In this document: positions 45,081 through 55,879 of the stretch, in pieces
Position numbering within the stretch: position 1 is the first letter of the stretch
How the letters are laid out: every line of letters begins with the position of its first letter
From: Branchipolynoe longqiensis
Lineage: Eukaryota; Annelida; Polychaeta; Phyllodocida; Polynoidae
Direction of reading: 5' to 3'
Length of the DNA stretch: 64,000 bases
Assembly (NCBI GenBank): GCA_030323885.1
Contig: CM059198.1
Location: 76,221,045 to 76,285,044 of the forward strand
Made by a program: the position numbers and the translations under genes
Notes under the pieces: model-generated
What the model was told of the DNA's origin: nothing
Seen by the model: the letters and a program-made list of their open reading frames with translations, nothing else
Databases searched by the model: none

Positions 45081-46315
45081 GAAAACCACACTCTCTCATC
45101 TCTGTGGCGTGAATGCAGAGGGGTGTGAGGCAGAGGTGAGAGTGTCAGAAAAGGTGATACTGTTGCATCCCTACTCGCGCCGATTCTGAGGGGCTAGTCA
45201 CAATTTCCCCAAACTCAACACTATATAAGATTAATAATGGCTGCACCCTCATATTAACTTTTCTAAATCTTGAGATTGCTAAAAAAGGGTGAATTTTCAG
45301 GTTGAAAATGAGTGAAACTTTTGAAGTTATTATTGGAATAGCAAAACTTAACCAAATTGAAATATTGTTAAACTAAGCTGTAAAGGGATTCCTATACTAC
45401 ATAATATACAAAAATGATGAAGATTGACCAAGGCAAACCAATTATAGAGCCGTTTTTCTAGACCCCTCCCAAAAATCGGTGCGATTGGCCGGATCAGTTT
45501 TGTTGTAAGAAAATATCCGCCGCGAGTCGCCGTTTACGCACATACCTACATTTGTTACTTTAAAGAATCGCACTGCAAAATGGACATTATGACCACAGCG
45601 AGGACGCACCCGGAGCAACGAGGTTAAATAAATAAAAATGCATCGCCATCGCATCGGTAATCTCAGCACGAGTATGTATCTGTAGTATCACTGGCCCAGA
45701 TCACAGATGGAGGACAAGACACAAGTCGAGGTCTTTTTAGACTTACGAGTAAACTATGGGTGTTAATCGTCTGTTGGGTCAAAGGCAACACATTGGATGA
45801 TTGTTACACGTGTGTTGTGTATTGTTTCGGAAATAGAAGTAGGTGCAGTGAGTTTGCTACCCACACTGACCTCCTATTTGTTGTCACTAGACTAGCAGTA
45901 GTGACTAGTGTACTAGTGGCAGTGTTACACTGAAGAGACTGGGACTGAAACACAGCGTGGTAGCTGTTGTGATTCAAATTCACGTCGATATTTCACCAAC
46001 GCTACACCAATCCACCACAATGATAGTCACCTGCGGGATCAACAGTACGTCGGGAGTGCATTTCATATTCGATACTTACATTTTCCGACCGAATCTTGAA
46101 GATTTTGTCCAACAAAAACTCCAGCTTTGCGCTTAGCTATCAAACCGTGTTCACGTTTTCATGAAGTCGATGCACCTGCGTCAGTGGGGAGCGGTTCGTA
46201 TCTGAATGGATGCTGTGTGCAGATGGCGGCAGGTGGCGCCACCTGGTCAACTCTTGCTTGTAGTGACAATATATTTGTCGTTATGGGGTTTTCCCCCATC
46301 AACGATTGTTTTCTT
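45081..46315. other. No gene recognised
   Basis: Contains GACTAGCAGTAGTGACTAGTG-like short inverted words near 45890. No supported exon. Confidence 0.4.
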
Positions 46316-47055
46316 GCTTATTGAGGTTTAATGTCCTGACAACATATATGGTAATGGCAAGACTGGTACCGACATCTGATAGTGGGTACTCATATCCACT
46401 TTGCCATAAGGCCAACAACATCTTTTTTTTAAATTGGTGATCGTCCCCGCCTGTGTCTGAAAAACCTAAACCTAATTTTTTTGGGGGGTAACTGTTAAAA
46501 ATGGATCGGGCTAACAGTAATTCAATTTCGCAAGCACACAACCTGTGCAACATTAATATATTTTTTTGTGCAGCGTTTGGAAACCTCTTGCTGAGAAAAC
46601 AGGAATTTTATGCATTCAGGGTGTTTGAAAAAAATATTTCCAAGTGCCTACAGCATAGTTAGGCCTATGTATTAGTAATATTATGTTGAGGCCTACGTTA
46701 TCTAGGCCTACGTCATATGCCAGAAAGATAACAACTAAAAAATATAAAAGAAAACCACCCGCCCGACCCTGATTTGTGTGATCAAGAGGACGATCGCCAG
46801 CTTTTTTGTTTTATTTGGCCTAATGCTGCCACACTGGAAGATTGAGCAGCCAGCACCTATCATGTCCCAATATTCCACTCACATATGATACCGAGAAAAC
46901 CAGTCCTTGGCTTATCATATTAATCCATAGTTCCAGGGTAGCTAGCCACAAGTGTCCATTGAGTAGATCATCGGTTTGACTCGGCCAGGTTCGAACCCAC
47001 ATGCACGATCGATCGACCTTCCGCACCGGAAGCCAGCTATGTTGGGTCACTATTT
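46316..47055 (-). mobile_element. Old, diverged SINE split by about 400 bp
   Basis: The tail-like part (46316-46412: GTTTAATGTCCTGACAACAT, CTGGTACCGACATCTG) and the head-like part (46815-47055: CATATTAATCC, TCGGTTTGACTCGGCCAGG, GGTTCGAACCC complement) follow the main SINE order but are heavily substituted. The intervening segment is unassigned. Confidence 0.5.
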
Positions 47056-47369
47056 GATGTACACTACATGATGTTATATCGTTGCTCTCATACCATGTGA
47101 GAAGTCGACAGAGTAAAACAAAAAATCATAGTAAAAAAAGTTCACGTTTAAAAAAATACAAATTCGGCCATCCCGTCCGATCTTTGATCAACCCCCCACC
47201 CCCGTTCTTCTGACATGCTGGTTTTTCAGCAGTTGTGAAAAGTAGTAGAGTGTAAATGGGACGAAAGGCAGTTAGTTCTAAAATTGAGGATGGAATGAGG
47301 TAGGATATTATTGTAATAACTAGTCGGCAAGTGCCACTGAAGACAGAGACATAAAGGAGAGCTTAATAA

Positions 47370-47728
47370 TTAAAGTTGCATAGTCCGATGGTTTTGAATT
47401 TCTGTATTTTTTCGGAGATAAATATAATAGATTGATCAATAGTATCTACTTTACATTAGTTCAAAATTACTTTTATTTTAAATGGTAAACTTTTGAGATA
47501 TTTTGAGTGCAAACATGGAAAATTAGTTTTGGCAAGCTTGCCAAAACTCTGACACCATAGCTAGACTTCGGCAGAAACAAGTTCTTTTAAATTGACTCAG
47601 TATTGCCTTCTCTGCAGAAAGAAATGCTTAATAATTGCATCAGTGTCTAAGTTAGATATGTGGAATCAAATCTAGATAATTGGTTTGGTTTTGAAAATTT
47701 GTTATTTCATCAGACTATGCAACTTTAA
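47370..47728 (-). mobile_element. TTAA-flanked TIR element, inverted copy
   Basis: TTAA at 47370-47373 and 47725-47728, ends AGTTGCATAGTCCGATG and CAGACTATGCAACT. The interior aligns in reverse with 13911-14265, including the CTTGCCAAAACTCTGACACC block. Confidence 0.78.
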
Positions 47729-47729
47729 A

Positions 47730-49090
47730 TATAGGGGTACATTGGTTATTTATGTTCACAATATACAAAATATAGCACACAAAAAGTAACCATCGTTGTC
47801 CTTCCATATTTATTGACTCGCCACAATAACAATAAATTGGCAGCATCGTTCAATTGTCTCATTGCAATACCAATAATTCAAAGGTTATGCGTCACTGAGA
47901 AAAATGTCAAGCATATTTTGTATTCAATCATAGGAATATTATGTTAATTATTTTACTTAAAGAAAATGCGAAAAGTAGCAGAAGACATCTATAGTATAAC
48001 CCACATAATAGGGGGAAACCATGGGCATGGCGTGTGGCAATTTTTCCATATCATTGTGAAACATAAACAAGTGAAGTGTCAAAACGGTGAAAACCAAAAC
48101 TCTTAACAAATGTCTCAGCAACATAAAACAATGCCATTTAAGTCATGTGTAGATGATTATATTCTTACTGTGGTGAAATGTCAAATCTGACATCCCTATC
48201 CTCCCAGAGAGCTTCCATTAACATGTTGGTGGCCATAAGTTATACTATCATTGTGAATATGGTCTGGTGGGCATTACTGCTGACATGGCATTACACCTTC
48301 AACAATCAATCGGTCAGGTTTGCCAATTTGAAATATTCTGTAAAAAAAAAAACACAAAAAAACACCCGCGTTTCCCCCAGTCTTAAGTATAAAGAAATCC
48401 TATATGAAATTCACTAACATGTCTATTTAACAAAAGAACCGGATTTTAATTATTTTCTCAATTGCAAAAGAAGAATCACTAGAGGCGGAGGGACCCCCCC
48501 GCCCCCACATACACACACATAGAGCTAAGCTTCACTGAGCTTTCCCCAGTTCTATCATTTGTCAAAAATGTGTTTTCTCCAACCTTGCAATATTCTTGAC
48601 ATATATGTCATGACTAAAATAGGGTCCAGAAATATAGAGGTATATGCGATTTGAAATTTGCCGGATTAATCTCCCCCTATCTTTTCAACCGCAAGGTGTG
48701 TGAGGGTCCATTACTGCTTCTGTCTTTATACATATTAAGTTTATTCCCACCTTTAATGTGATCAATTTGATTACAAATTGCTGTCAATTAAACTGGGACA
48801 GGGTTAACACACACACTGGCCAAAACACAGTCAGCTGATATTCATTCGTTCTGCGAGACAAATTTACAAGTTTGATCCCATATTCAAATGTGCTGTAGTC
48901 TGGACATGCCACAATTAAAATCAGATACAGAGATACAAAGATATGTTAACTGAAATTCACCATAGGCCTATTATGTTTTATGATAGGCATCGTTACAATG
49001 TATTATATAGCGATATAGCGATTGGTAGACAGGAAGTGTGAACATTATTTGTCTCTCATTTTTGCTTGAGTGCAAGTAATTAGCAACACA
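47730..49090. other. No gene recognised
   Basis: Short frames only. No shared repeats or splice-supported exons were noted. Confidence 0.4.
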
Positions 49091-49099
49091 AAGAATATA

Positions 49100-49890
49100 T
49101 TAGTAACATGTGGTGAATAAGTGGTCAAATTTCCCTGGATCATCAGCCCATGCTTTTTCTAATCTGTTCTTGAATGAATTTATTGAGCTGGCATCTATAA
49201 CATTTTGTGGGAGACTATTCCATATATTTATGATCCTGTTTGAGAAACTGTGTTGCCTTAATTTTGAAATGGCTCTGGGTTTTCCTAGTTTGAGAGTATG
49301 GCCCCAGCTGCCTTCTCTTTTATTCAAGGTGAAAAATTGGTTCATATCTATTTTATCAAAACCTTTCATAATTTTAAATACTTCAATTATGTCACTTCTT
49401 TTCCTTCTGTAGGAAAGGGTAGGAAGTTTCAATTTCCTCAGCCTTTGTTCATAGAGTAAGTCCTTTATAACTGCAACTAGTTTTGTTGCACGTCTCTGAA
49501 CCTTTTTGATCTCCAGAATATCTTTCCAAAAAATTGGGCTCCAAATTTGTGGACAGTATTCCAAAATCGGCCTAACAAGAGACTTAAATAGAATGAGAAA
49601 ATTGTTCTTGTTGAGGCGATGGAAGGTTCTTTTAATTATTCCTACTCTCTGGTAATTAGCATTTGAGATGATAGTCCTCATGTGTTTCTGAAAGTGCAAA
49701 ATTGTTGGGAGCCGAAGGTTACACCCAAGTCCTTTTCATAGCTATCTTGTTGAAGGACAGTGTTCTGCATAATATAGGCATAATGAGGATTATTTTTCTC
49801 GTAATGAATAATTTTGCACTTCTTTTCATTGAAGGGCAATTGCGATTTCTCAGACCAATTGCCATTTCTCGGTATTGTTAAGTGATAGAC
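49100..49890 (-). pseudogene. LINE ORF2 C-terminal fragment
   Basis: A 199-residue minus-strand frame has KSLVRPILEYCPQIWSP, then EIKKVQRRATKLV, YEQRLRKLKLPTLSYRRKR and SFKNRLEKAW. This is the thumb and C-terminal region of CR1/Jockey-like LINE reverse transcriptases. Upstream on the same strand, to about 49890, broken frames continue it (YEKDLGV and KKCKIIHYEKN). The catalytic YxDD/FADD part is not present. 5' truncation is usual for LINEs. Confidence 0.85.
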
Positions 49891-50473
49891 CCTTCTATCA
49901 TCATTGGAGGACTATGGTATACGTATATAGTTCTAGATTTAAGTCAGTAGATCTTAATTGATTAAATGAAAGTAATATTTCTGAATACAAGTTATTAAAT
50001 TGGATTGAATAATAAAAGACGATCGTAGACAGCGAAATATACAAAATAATGCCTTGTCCCTTGTGGAACCAGCTTGCTGCTGATTGGTGGTTAATAAGCA
50101 TAATAAATACGGGTGTTGGAGTTAATGTCTCACTTATATATCCGCAATAGATATAATTGAATCGTATAGATTGATACTCTAATCAAATAATTCTCAGTTG
50201 ATTCATATTTAACAGGGTAGAAAATTACCATAAACCATTTTTGATTTGTCTTCAGCGAGCAGCCAAAGGTTAAGGTCAAACATGTGGCGCTTGACGAAAG
50301 CTGGTTCCAGTGCCCCTCTAATGGCCTCTTAGCGTTGTAGTGAGTTGATGTATAGGTGTTGAAGTGACTACATGGCGACTCATGACTCCTCGTTTGGTAA
50401 TTCACGCCAAACTAATACAATCAAGGTCTCGGCATATGCCTGAGTACTAAAGACAATAAGTTGATCAGGCAAG

Positions 50474-50652
50474 ATGGAAGCAAACTTGTCTCTCCAAATC
50501 GCAAAACTTGCGCGGAAAGCTCAAAGATCCGCAAAATATATTGACCATGCAAAGCGAGCATACGTAATAAATCTGAGATCAACAAACTTGGCTTCTGTCA
50601 AGTCAATTAATGCCGCATTCGATCCTTGGAGTGCCAAAAGTCACTCTGTCAG
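50474..50652 (+). CDS. MRPL53: Mitochondrial ribosomal protein mL53, exon 1 (probable)
   Basis: An ATG in good context (GGCAAGATGG) opens 59 codons plus two bases, ending at a consensus donor, TGTCAG|GTAAGT. The peptide starts MEANLSLQIAKLARKAQ and ends VKSINAAFDPWSAKSHSVR. The pattern VK-x-I-x-x-x-F-D-P-x(6)-S-x-R matches the N-terminal strand of mL53, a large-subunit mitoribosomal protein with a thioredoxin-like fold. The split codon AG|G joins in frame with the exon at 63248. An ORF1-like or random origin is less likely because both exons align to one small protein with matching phases. At least one more exon would lie beyond the window. Confidence 0.62.
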
Positions 50653-50695
50653 GTAAGTCTACTAACTAAATCAGAAATAGATAAACGTCTAAAAA

Positions 50696-50743
50696 GATTC
50701 ACCCCTACCCAGAGCAGGGCCTACTGCAAATACGGGGTGAATC
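50696..50743. repeat. GATTCACCCC...GGGGTGAATC solo end-pair
   Basis: A 48-bp palindrome-like block with the terminal words of the TAGATAAAAGATTCACCC element family, probably a nearly emptied or terminal-only copy. Confidence 0.5.
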
Positions 50744-50764
50744 TAAGTCAGTAAATCGATAGGA

Positions 50765-50811
50765 CTTAGCAAACTTAGGCTTAGCCTACGGCTAAGCCTA
50801 AGTTTGCTAAG
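50765..50811. repeat. Perfect 22-bp hairpin
   Basis: Arms 50765-50786 and 50790-50811 with a 3-nt loop. The arm is CTTAGCAAACTTAGGC plus TTAGCC. Pairing extends imperfectly outward (GATAGGA with ACCTATC). It lies about 110 bp inside the mL53 intron. Confidence 0.8.
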
Positions 50812-50884
50812 ACCTATCCTTACTAGGCCTTAGCCCTTACCCTCATCAGACTTATGCTAAGGTAGGTACCCTCCTTACTTATTT

Positions 50885-51018
50885 TCAAAGGGGTCCAACC
50901 ATTCAAAATATAATTTCACTGGAGGCTCTAATGATTCAAAAGCAGTATGCTTTTACAATTTTTTGAATATTCCAAAATCTGAGTGAGATATGTGCATTTG
51001 AAAGTTTGTTACTTTCAG
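50885..51018 (-). repeat. Inverted partner of repeats at 53380-53690
   Basis: Complementary to 53380-53520 (TTTCACTCAAATTTTGGAAT, AAAAGCATATTGCT, GAAATTATAATTTGAATG). A further direct copy is at 53575-53690. The arms bracket the TIR-element cluster at 51028-53333, so the whole may be one larger fold-back element. Confidence 0.7.
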
Positions 51019-51027
51019 ATCTTCTAG

Positions 51028-52146
51028 TAGATAAAAGATTCACCCGGTACTTGTAGTACACGGGTGAAGGACAACGTAGTGTAAATACGGGCGAAAATAG
51101 GTTTAGTATGGAACCTGAACTAGAAACTGTGGCTCCAGTATCAAATGGCTACTTATATCAGCACAGATTTGGCAAAAAGACAAGATGGCGGCTGCAGAAC
51201 GCCGTCGATTTCACTTTTAAATCTTATTAAACTAGATATTATAATATGAATAAGCAATGCTTAGGACCGACCCACCGATATAACTACAGCAAAGTATTTT
51301 ATGATTTTTTTTTGTTCCACTCGCGGTGTTCGATTTGAAATTCTCGGGTGACCCGAATACGGCCGTCGTTTCCGCGAAGTAAACTATTAATATTTCATTT
51401 GTGCACCCATGTTTATGCCAAATTGTTATTTATTTCTTTTAATTTTGAATAAAATCTAAGTTTTGAACTGCACGTATTGACAAATTCTATGGCAGCGGGC
51501 ATTTGTTTTGATATATTATTAACCAATAGCTGACCCCGAATACCGTCAATTGGGCCTATGGACTTAATGCCTTGACAGGGCCGCTGCAGAGTAGCACGGA
51601 GGAACACATACACTGGTCCCAGTGACATCATCACACCATATATGGAAGGTCTGTGGGGAGGGACCAGTGTACTTGTTCTTCGATTCGACATGTGCTACTC
51701 TGCGGCGGTGCATCATTAAGGCGTTAGGCCAATTGCTGTCGTCCATCCTGCTTGCTCCGTACCGAAGTCTGACGAGCGATTTCCGTTTTCGTTTGCTGGA
51801 TTTTGATTTCTTGCACAGGAGTTAAATGGCGGCGCCCATAGGGGGCTATTTCCGTTTCCGTTTGCTGGATTTTGGTGATTTCATTTCCCACTGGGTAGGA
51901 GTATTGTTTATGACTTATGTGTATATATCTACATGCGTTAGTCTTAAGCCTCCCCAGAGGGTGGGTCGGTATTATATTTTTCAACTCAAAGGTAGCGGGC
52001 TATCAATAAGATATATGTAAAGAATAAACGTTGCTTCTTAGATTGTGAAATTAGGCTCTCAATTCATTGACCCATTTTTTCGACAGCTTTTACATAGGGT
52101 TGGTTTGCACCCCTACTGCAGCAGTACGGGGTGAATCTTGTATCTA
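51028..52146. mobile_element. TIR element with 9-bp target duplication, copy 2 (1.1 kb)
   Basis: Left end TAGATAAAAGATTCACCC, right end GGGGTGAATCTTGTATCTA. ATCTTCTAG flanks both sides exactly (51019-51027 and 52147-52155). The interior carries no recognisable transposase. Its 3' part (GATTGTGAAATTAGGCTCTC) is shared in inverted order with copy 1. The perfect 9-bp duplication supports a Mutator-like origin. Confidence 0.82.
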
Positions 52147-52167
52147 ATCTTCTAGATACTAGAAACA

Positions 52168-53333
52168 AGATAAAAGATTCACTCCGTACTTACTGTCGTG
52201 GGGGTGATGGAAATGGGAAATATTGCGCCTAGAGTGGGACTCGAACTCGCATCTCTTTGCATTCTGGGCCAGTGTGCTAACCATTACACCACCTAAGCTC
52301 CCTGATATCAACACACTACCCACACCTACCTGTCTATGTGGTTACTTGCCTGAGAGGTCAGTGCAGACTACTACACTCGTCCCCCTGGAATTGTAAGTCT
52401 TTTAATGCTTACAATTACATACATACATACAGGCAATGCAATAACACATACATACATACATACACATGGTAGGTTCAACAACTATACAGCGCGTAGCTTG
52501 TACAGGATCATGGTCACGGCAACCAGTGTCGTGGGGTGATGAAAATGGGAAATATTGCGCCTAGAGCAGGACTCGAACCCACATCTCTTTGCACTCCGGG
52601 CCAGTGTGCTAACCATTACACCACCTAGGCTCCCTGATATCAACACACTACTCACGCCTACCTGTCTATGTGGTTACTTGCCTGAGAGGTCAGTGCAGAC
52701 TACTACATTACCATTAGAAAAAGTGGTGAAGAATTTCCACATACATCACATACATCTTCATATTTACCCGATACTTCTGATTTGAAAAATATAATAAAAC
52801 ATGTGGTTTAAGGAATTAAAATAATAAAACCGACATCATTTTATAGGCGCCATATAGAGGGGTGTAATAATGTCACAAGACAACTTTTGGGGGCCATATT
52901 GGATTACATACAGAAGGCTTGCAACTGCCTACACTGTGCTTATTTGCTGATGCGTTGGTATATTTGTCACTGTTTTGAGCAGTTTGTCCTCAGAAGTTGT
53001 TGCTAAAGTGCTGTAAGTAAACACATTGGATGTAAACTGCCCAGAACACAAGAACACTCTGTTTTACTGCATCTGAATGCATTCACAACATGGCTAGGGA
53101 GGGTGCTCATAATCCAAGATGGCTGACTGCTAAGTGATGACGTCGCATGCACTTCCTCTATTGTCTTTTTACATTCTCTCTCATTTCACCAACTCTGCTG
53201 ATATAAGCAGCCATTTGATCATACTGGTGTCAGGGATTCCACTTCTGGTTCCATACTAAAGCAGCTTTCGCCAGCTTTCTATGGGTTGGTGTTCACCCAT
53301 GTACGGTAAGTATGGAGGTGAATCTTTTATCTA
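52168..53333. mobile_element. TIR element of the same family, copy 3, carrying an LTR element
   Basis: Left end AAGATAAAAGATTCACTCCG and right end AGGTGAATCTTTTATCTA. The right interior (CTCATTTCACCAACTCTG, GGTGTCAGGGATTCC) matches copy 1. The miniature LTR element at 52194-52707 is inserted just inside the left TIR. I see no clear target duplication. Confidence 0.65.
52194..52707 (-). mobile_element. Miniature LTR retroelement with tRNA-like LTRs, copy 3
   Basis: LTRs 52194-52375 (182 bp) and 52527-52707 (181 bp) flank a 151-bp centre lengthened by extra CATA repeats. TTAC flanks both sides (52190-52193 and 52708-52711). Both LTRs share AAATATTGCGCC and GCAGACTACTACA, which the other copies lack. 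The minus-strand centre starts CTGGTTGCCGTGAC and ends CAGGGGGACGAG, as in copies 1 and 2. The tRNA-like module is present in both LTRs, with the T stem partly disrupted in the left one. Confidence 0.82.
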
Positions 53334-53715
53334 ATGTATTACCTAGCATTGGAGAAGTGCCTTATTAAGGAGTTTAACCTCCATAGAGTGATACTTTCAA
53401 ATGCATATATATATATTTCACTCAAATTTTGGAATATTAACAAAATTCAAATTCAAAAAGCATATTGCTCTTAATTCTTTAGAGTTTGCATTGAAATTAT
53501 AATTTGAATGTTTGGACCACTTTGAACATTTAAGGAGGGAACCTACATTGGCAAAGACAAAAGATCTGAAAGTCAAAAATATTCACTCAAATTTTGGAAT
53601 ATTTTTGAAATTCAAAAAGCATATTGCTGTTGAATCATTGGAGCTTCCAGTGAAATTATAGTTGTAATGCTTGGACCAATTCACCTTGTACTTGTATGTA
53701 CAGGGTGAATATATA

Positions 53716-53758
53716 TTTTACCTCGGTATACAGCCTCAGGCTAGCCTGAGGCTAGGGA
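53716..53758 (+). repeat. DIRS A left terminus
   Basis: A 43-bp end including TTTTACCTCGGTATACAGCC and the palindrome GCCTCAGGCTAGCCTGAGGC. It is perfectly complementary to 58775-58817. Confidence 0.9.
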
Positions 53759-54076
53759 GAAGGAAGTACCAGCAATTAGCATATACAACTCACGACTGGA
53801 TTACGTGTCGTTGGGTTGCTCCGGCAAATTTAGTCTACATACAAGCTAATACGCAGTAAGTATCATAAAAACTGGGGTTAGCTTAATTATGATGCATTAG
53901 AGCATCATTATGGAAAGTTATTAGACTTTCTTTGGTCCATTTTGGCCGAGTTATTTGGTATAAAAAACCAAGGAGAAAATTCCTTCTCGAAGGGATTGAA
54001 AAACCGGTCATTAGCGGTTATGTCAACACCCGGGTCACCGTGTGACTATGGGTAGAGATGTGGGTTTCGCCCTATC

Positions 54077-54304
54077 TCATGTGGAAATTCTCTCGTACTC
54101 TAATAGAGAGTAATGTTGGAGATGCTCCTGGGGTTCTTTTATAGACTCCCCTAGACAAAACTTTTTCAGGCGTTTCTCCGAGTTTCGTAGCATTTTCTCC
54201 AACTTGTTGACGTAGTAGTCACAGGTGGGAGAAGTGTGCGGAACAGAGGGATGGGCGGGCCGATACACTGGTCCCGACCCCGCGTAAGGTTGGGCTTGAC
54301 CCAC
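54077..54304 (-). other. Antisense frame in the DIRS A leader
   Basis: A 75-residue minus-strand frame contains NKLEKMLRNSEKRLKK. The equivalent place in element B (minus strand near 59545-59580) keeps NKLEKMVRNSEVRLKK. The leader nucleotides are conserved, so this may be passive, but antisense transcription is known in DIRS-1. I do not call it a gene. Confidence 0.3.
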
Positions 54305-54455
54305 AACCCACGCACAAATTTAGCTTATTACGCCTGTGTTATAACGGTATAAACACGTTCTCTAACACCAATAGATGTCCAAATGAGTTTGAAACAACCA
54401 TGTTGTGACATATATATATACCGGGACTGCTCAACAATTTTTGTTTCAGCTCCCG

Positions 54456-55355
54456 ATGGCCACGAAGCGGAGTAAGCGCGGTGCAGCAGCAGCCGAGGGG
54501 CGTGTTCCGAGTGGCGGGGACGAGGAGTACGACTCCTCACCCGTGTTGTCGGCAGGGCCTGCGACACAGCCCGGGGCGCATATTCTCTCCGAGGAGGACA
54601 TAGTGCCTGACGGTGCCGCGCCTCAAAATTGGGAGACGCGGTTTGCGGCGATGGAGAGTCACATAATGGCTCTCAAACCACCGGTGTCTCGTAAACGGCG
54701 AATGCCGAGTGTGCAAGAAGAGTCTTCTCTGGAGGATTTCTCTGACACAGACTCAGCGATGGAGCTTAGGGCTCCTCCTCCTTCTCCTAAACGGAGAAAG
54801 AAGAAGAAACAGATTGTTTCTTCGGGTGATGAGTTCACCAAGGAGAGGGGGAAGACTGGGCTTCGCAAGACCAAGTCCAAGAAGAAGAAGAAGAGGAAAG
54901 TTTCTTCTTCTTCTGACTCGTCCACGGATTCCACGTCCACGGAATCGGACTCAGACACGCAATATGAAGGTGTCTATGCTGCCATTGGGGGCAAAGTGGC
55001 TAAGAAAGTCGAGAAGCCAAGGGCTAAGCGTGTGAAGACCACTACGCTTATGCGTGAGAACATTAATGGCCATTTCCGCACGTTTAAGCCGGCGGAGATT
55101 ATTTCTAAGTTATCAGATGAGTTAACAGGCATTAAAGGTGTTCCCAACTCCATCAGTAAGGAGATGCATCGAGATGTCAATATGACGGAGGACCGTAAGA
55201 GATTTGAGGGTGTGTTGCACATAGTGCATAAGGCGGTGCTTGGTACCCTAACAGCTATTGCTCCTGTAGCAAACAGAATGCAACGAGAAAACAAGTTCTC
55301 GTCTTTGGCTAAGACGATGGACAAAGGTATTGCATTGCTGGCGGCGGCAGGTAAT
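54456..55355 (+). pseudogene. DIRS A gag-like ORF, first part
   Basis: The start MATKRSKRG is chosen because element B begins MATKRGKPG at the same place after a similar pyrimidine-rich CAG. An acidic N-terminus (GGDEEYDSSPVLSAG) leads to a basic-serine tract (RRKKKKQIVSSGDEFTKE, KSKKKKKRKVSSSSDSS). A more ordered part follows, with FKPAEIISKLSDELTG and RDVNMTEDRKRFEGVLHIV. No zinc knuckle is visible. The frame stops at 55356 and continues one base over at 55340-55818, so a +1 frameshift or a one-base indel separates the parts. Confidence 0.75.
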
Positions 55356-55818
55356 TAATTACCTGTCGTATCGAAGATATGAAAATGTTTTCAAGTCAGT
55401 TTGCACAGATGCTGGCAAAGAAGTGGCTCGCTCAAAGAAGGTTACTGATAATGATGGGAAAGAGTTTACGCTCTTTCTTGCTCCAGAGCCGATTAAAGGG
55501 AAACCTTTAGATAACACCAACATGTTTGGCGGTCAACTACAATACCTCTATAAAGAGGTAGAAACTGCAGCCAAGAGTGGCAAAAACATGATGGGTAAGA
55601 AGAAACAGGGAACTCCTCGTTTGTTTCAAAAGGTCACGAGGGGATTTCGTCCACGGCGGTTCACCAGGGAACTCCCACAGACCGGGTTCAAGACTTCGGG
55701 CAAGCTTTTTCCGTGGCCTGGGCGCTCCGCTCAGGCTGACCGACAACACCGCAAGGCCCACTTAGCGGTCGAGTGTCAACTCGCTGAGACCACTTCCCCA
55801 GGGCGGGGTCCCAAGTAG
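55356..55818 (+). pseudogene. DIRS A gag-like ORF, second part
   Basis: Continues in the next frame with VINYLSYRRYENVF, LAPEPIKGKPLDNTNMFGG and a basic C-terminus (GFRPRRFTREL). The AGGTAATTAATTACCT palindrome lies exactly at the frame change. It ends 60-130 bp before the RT-like sequence. Confidence 0.65.
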
Positions 55819-55879
55819 AGGTTTTTGAAACACAAACGTTACAAGTCCTTCCCGCCTCTAAAACCACAAAAACTGTAAG

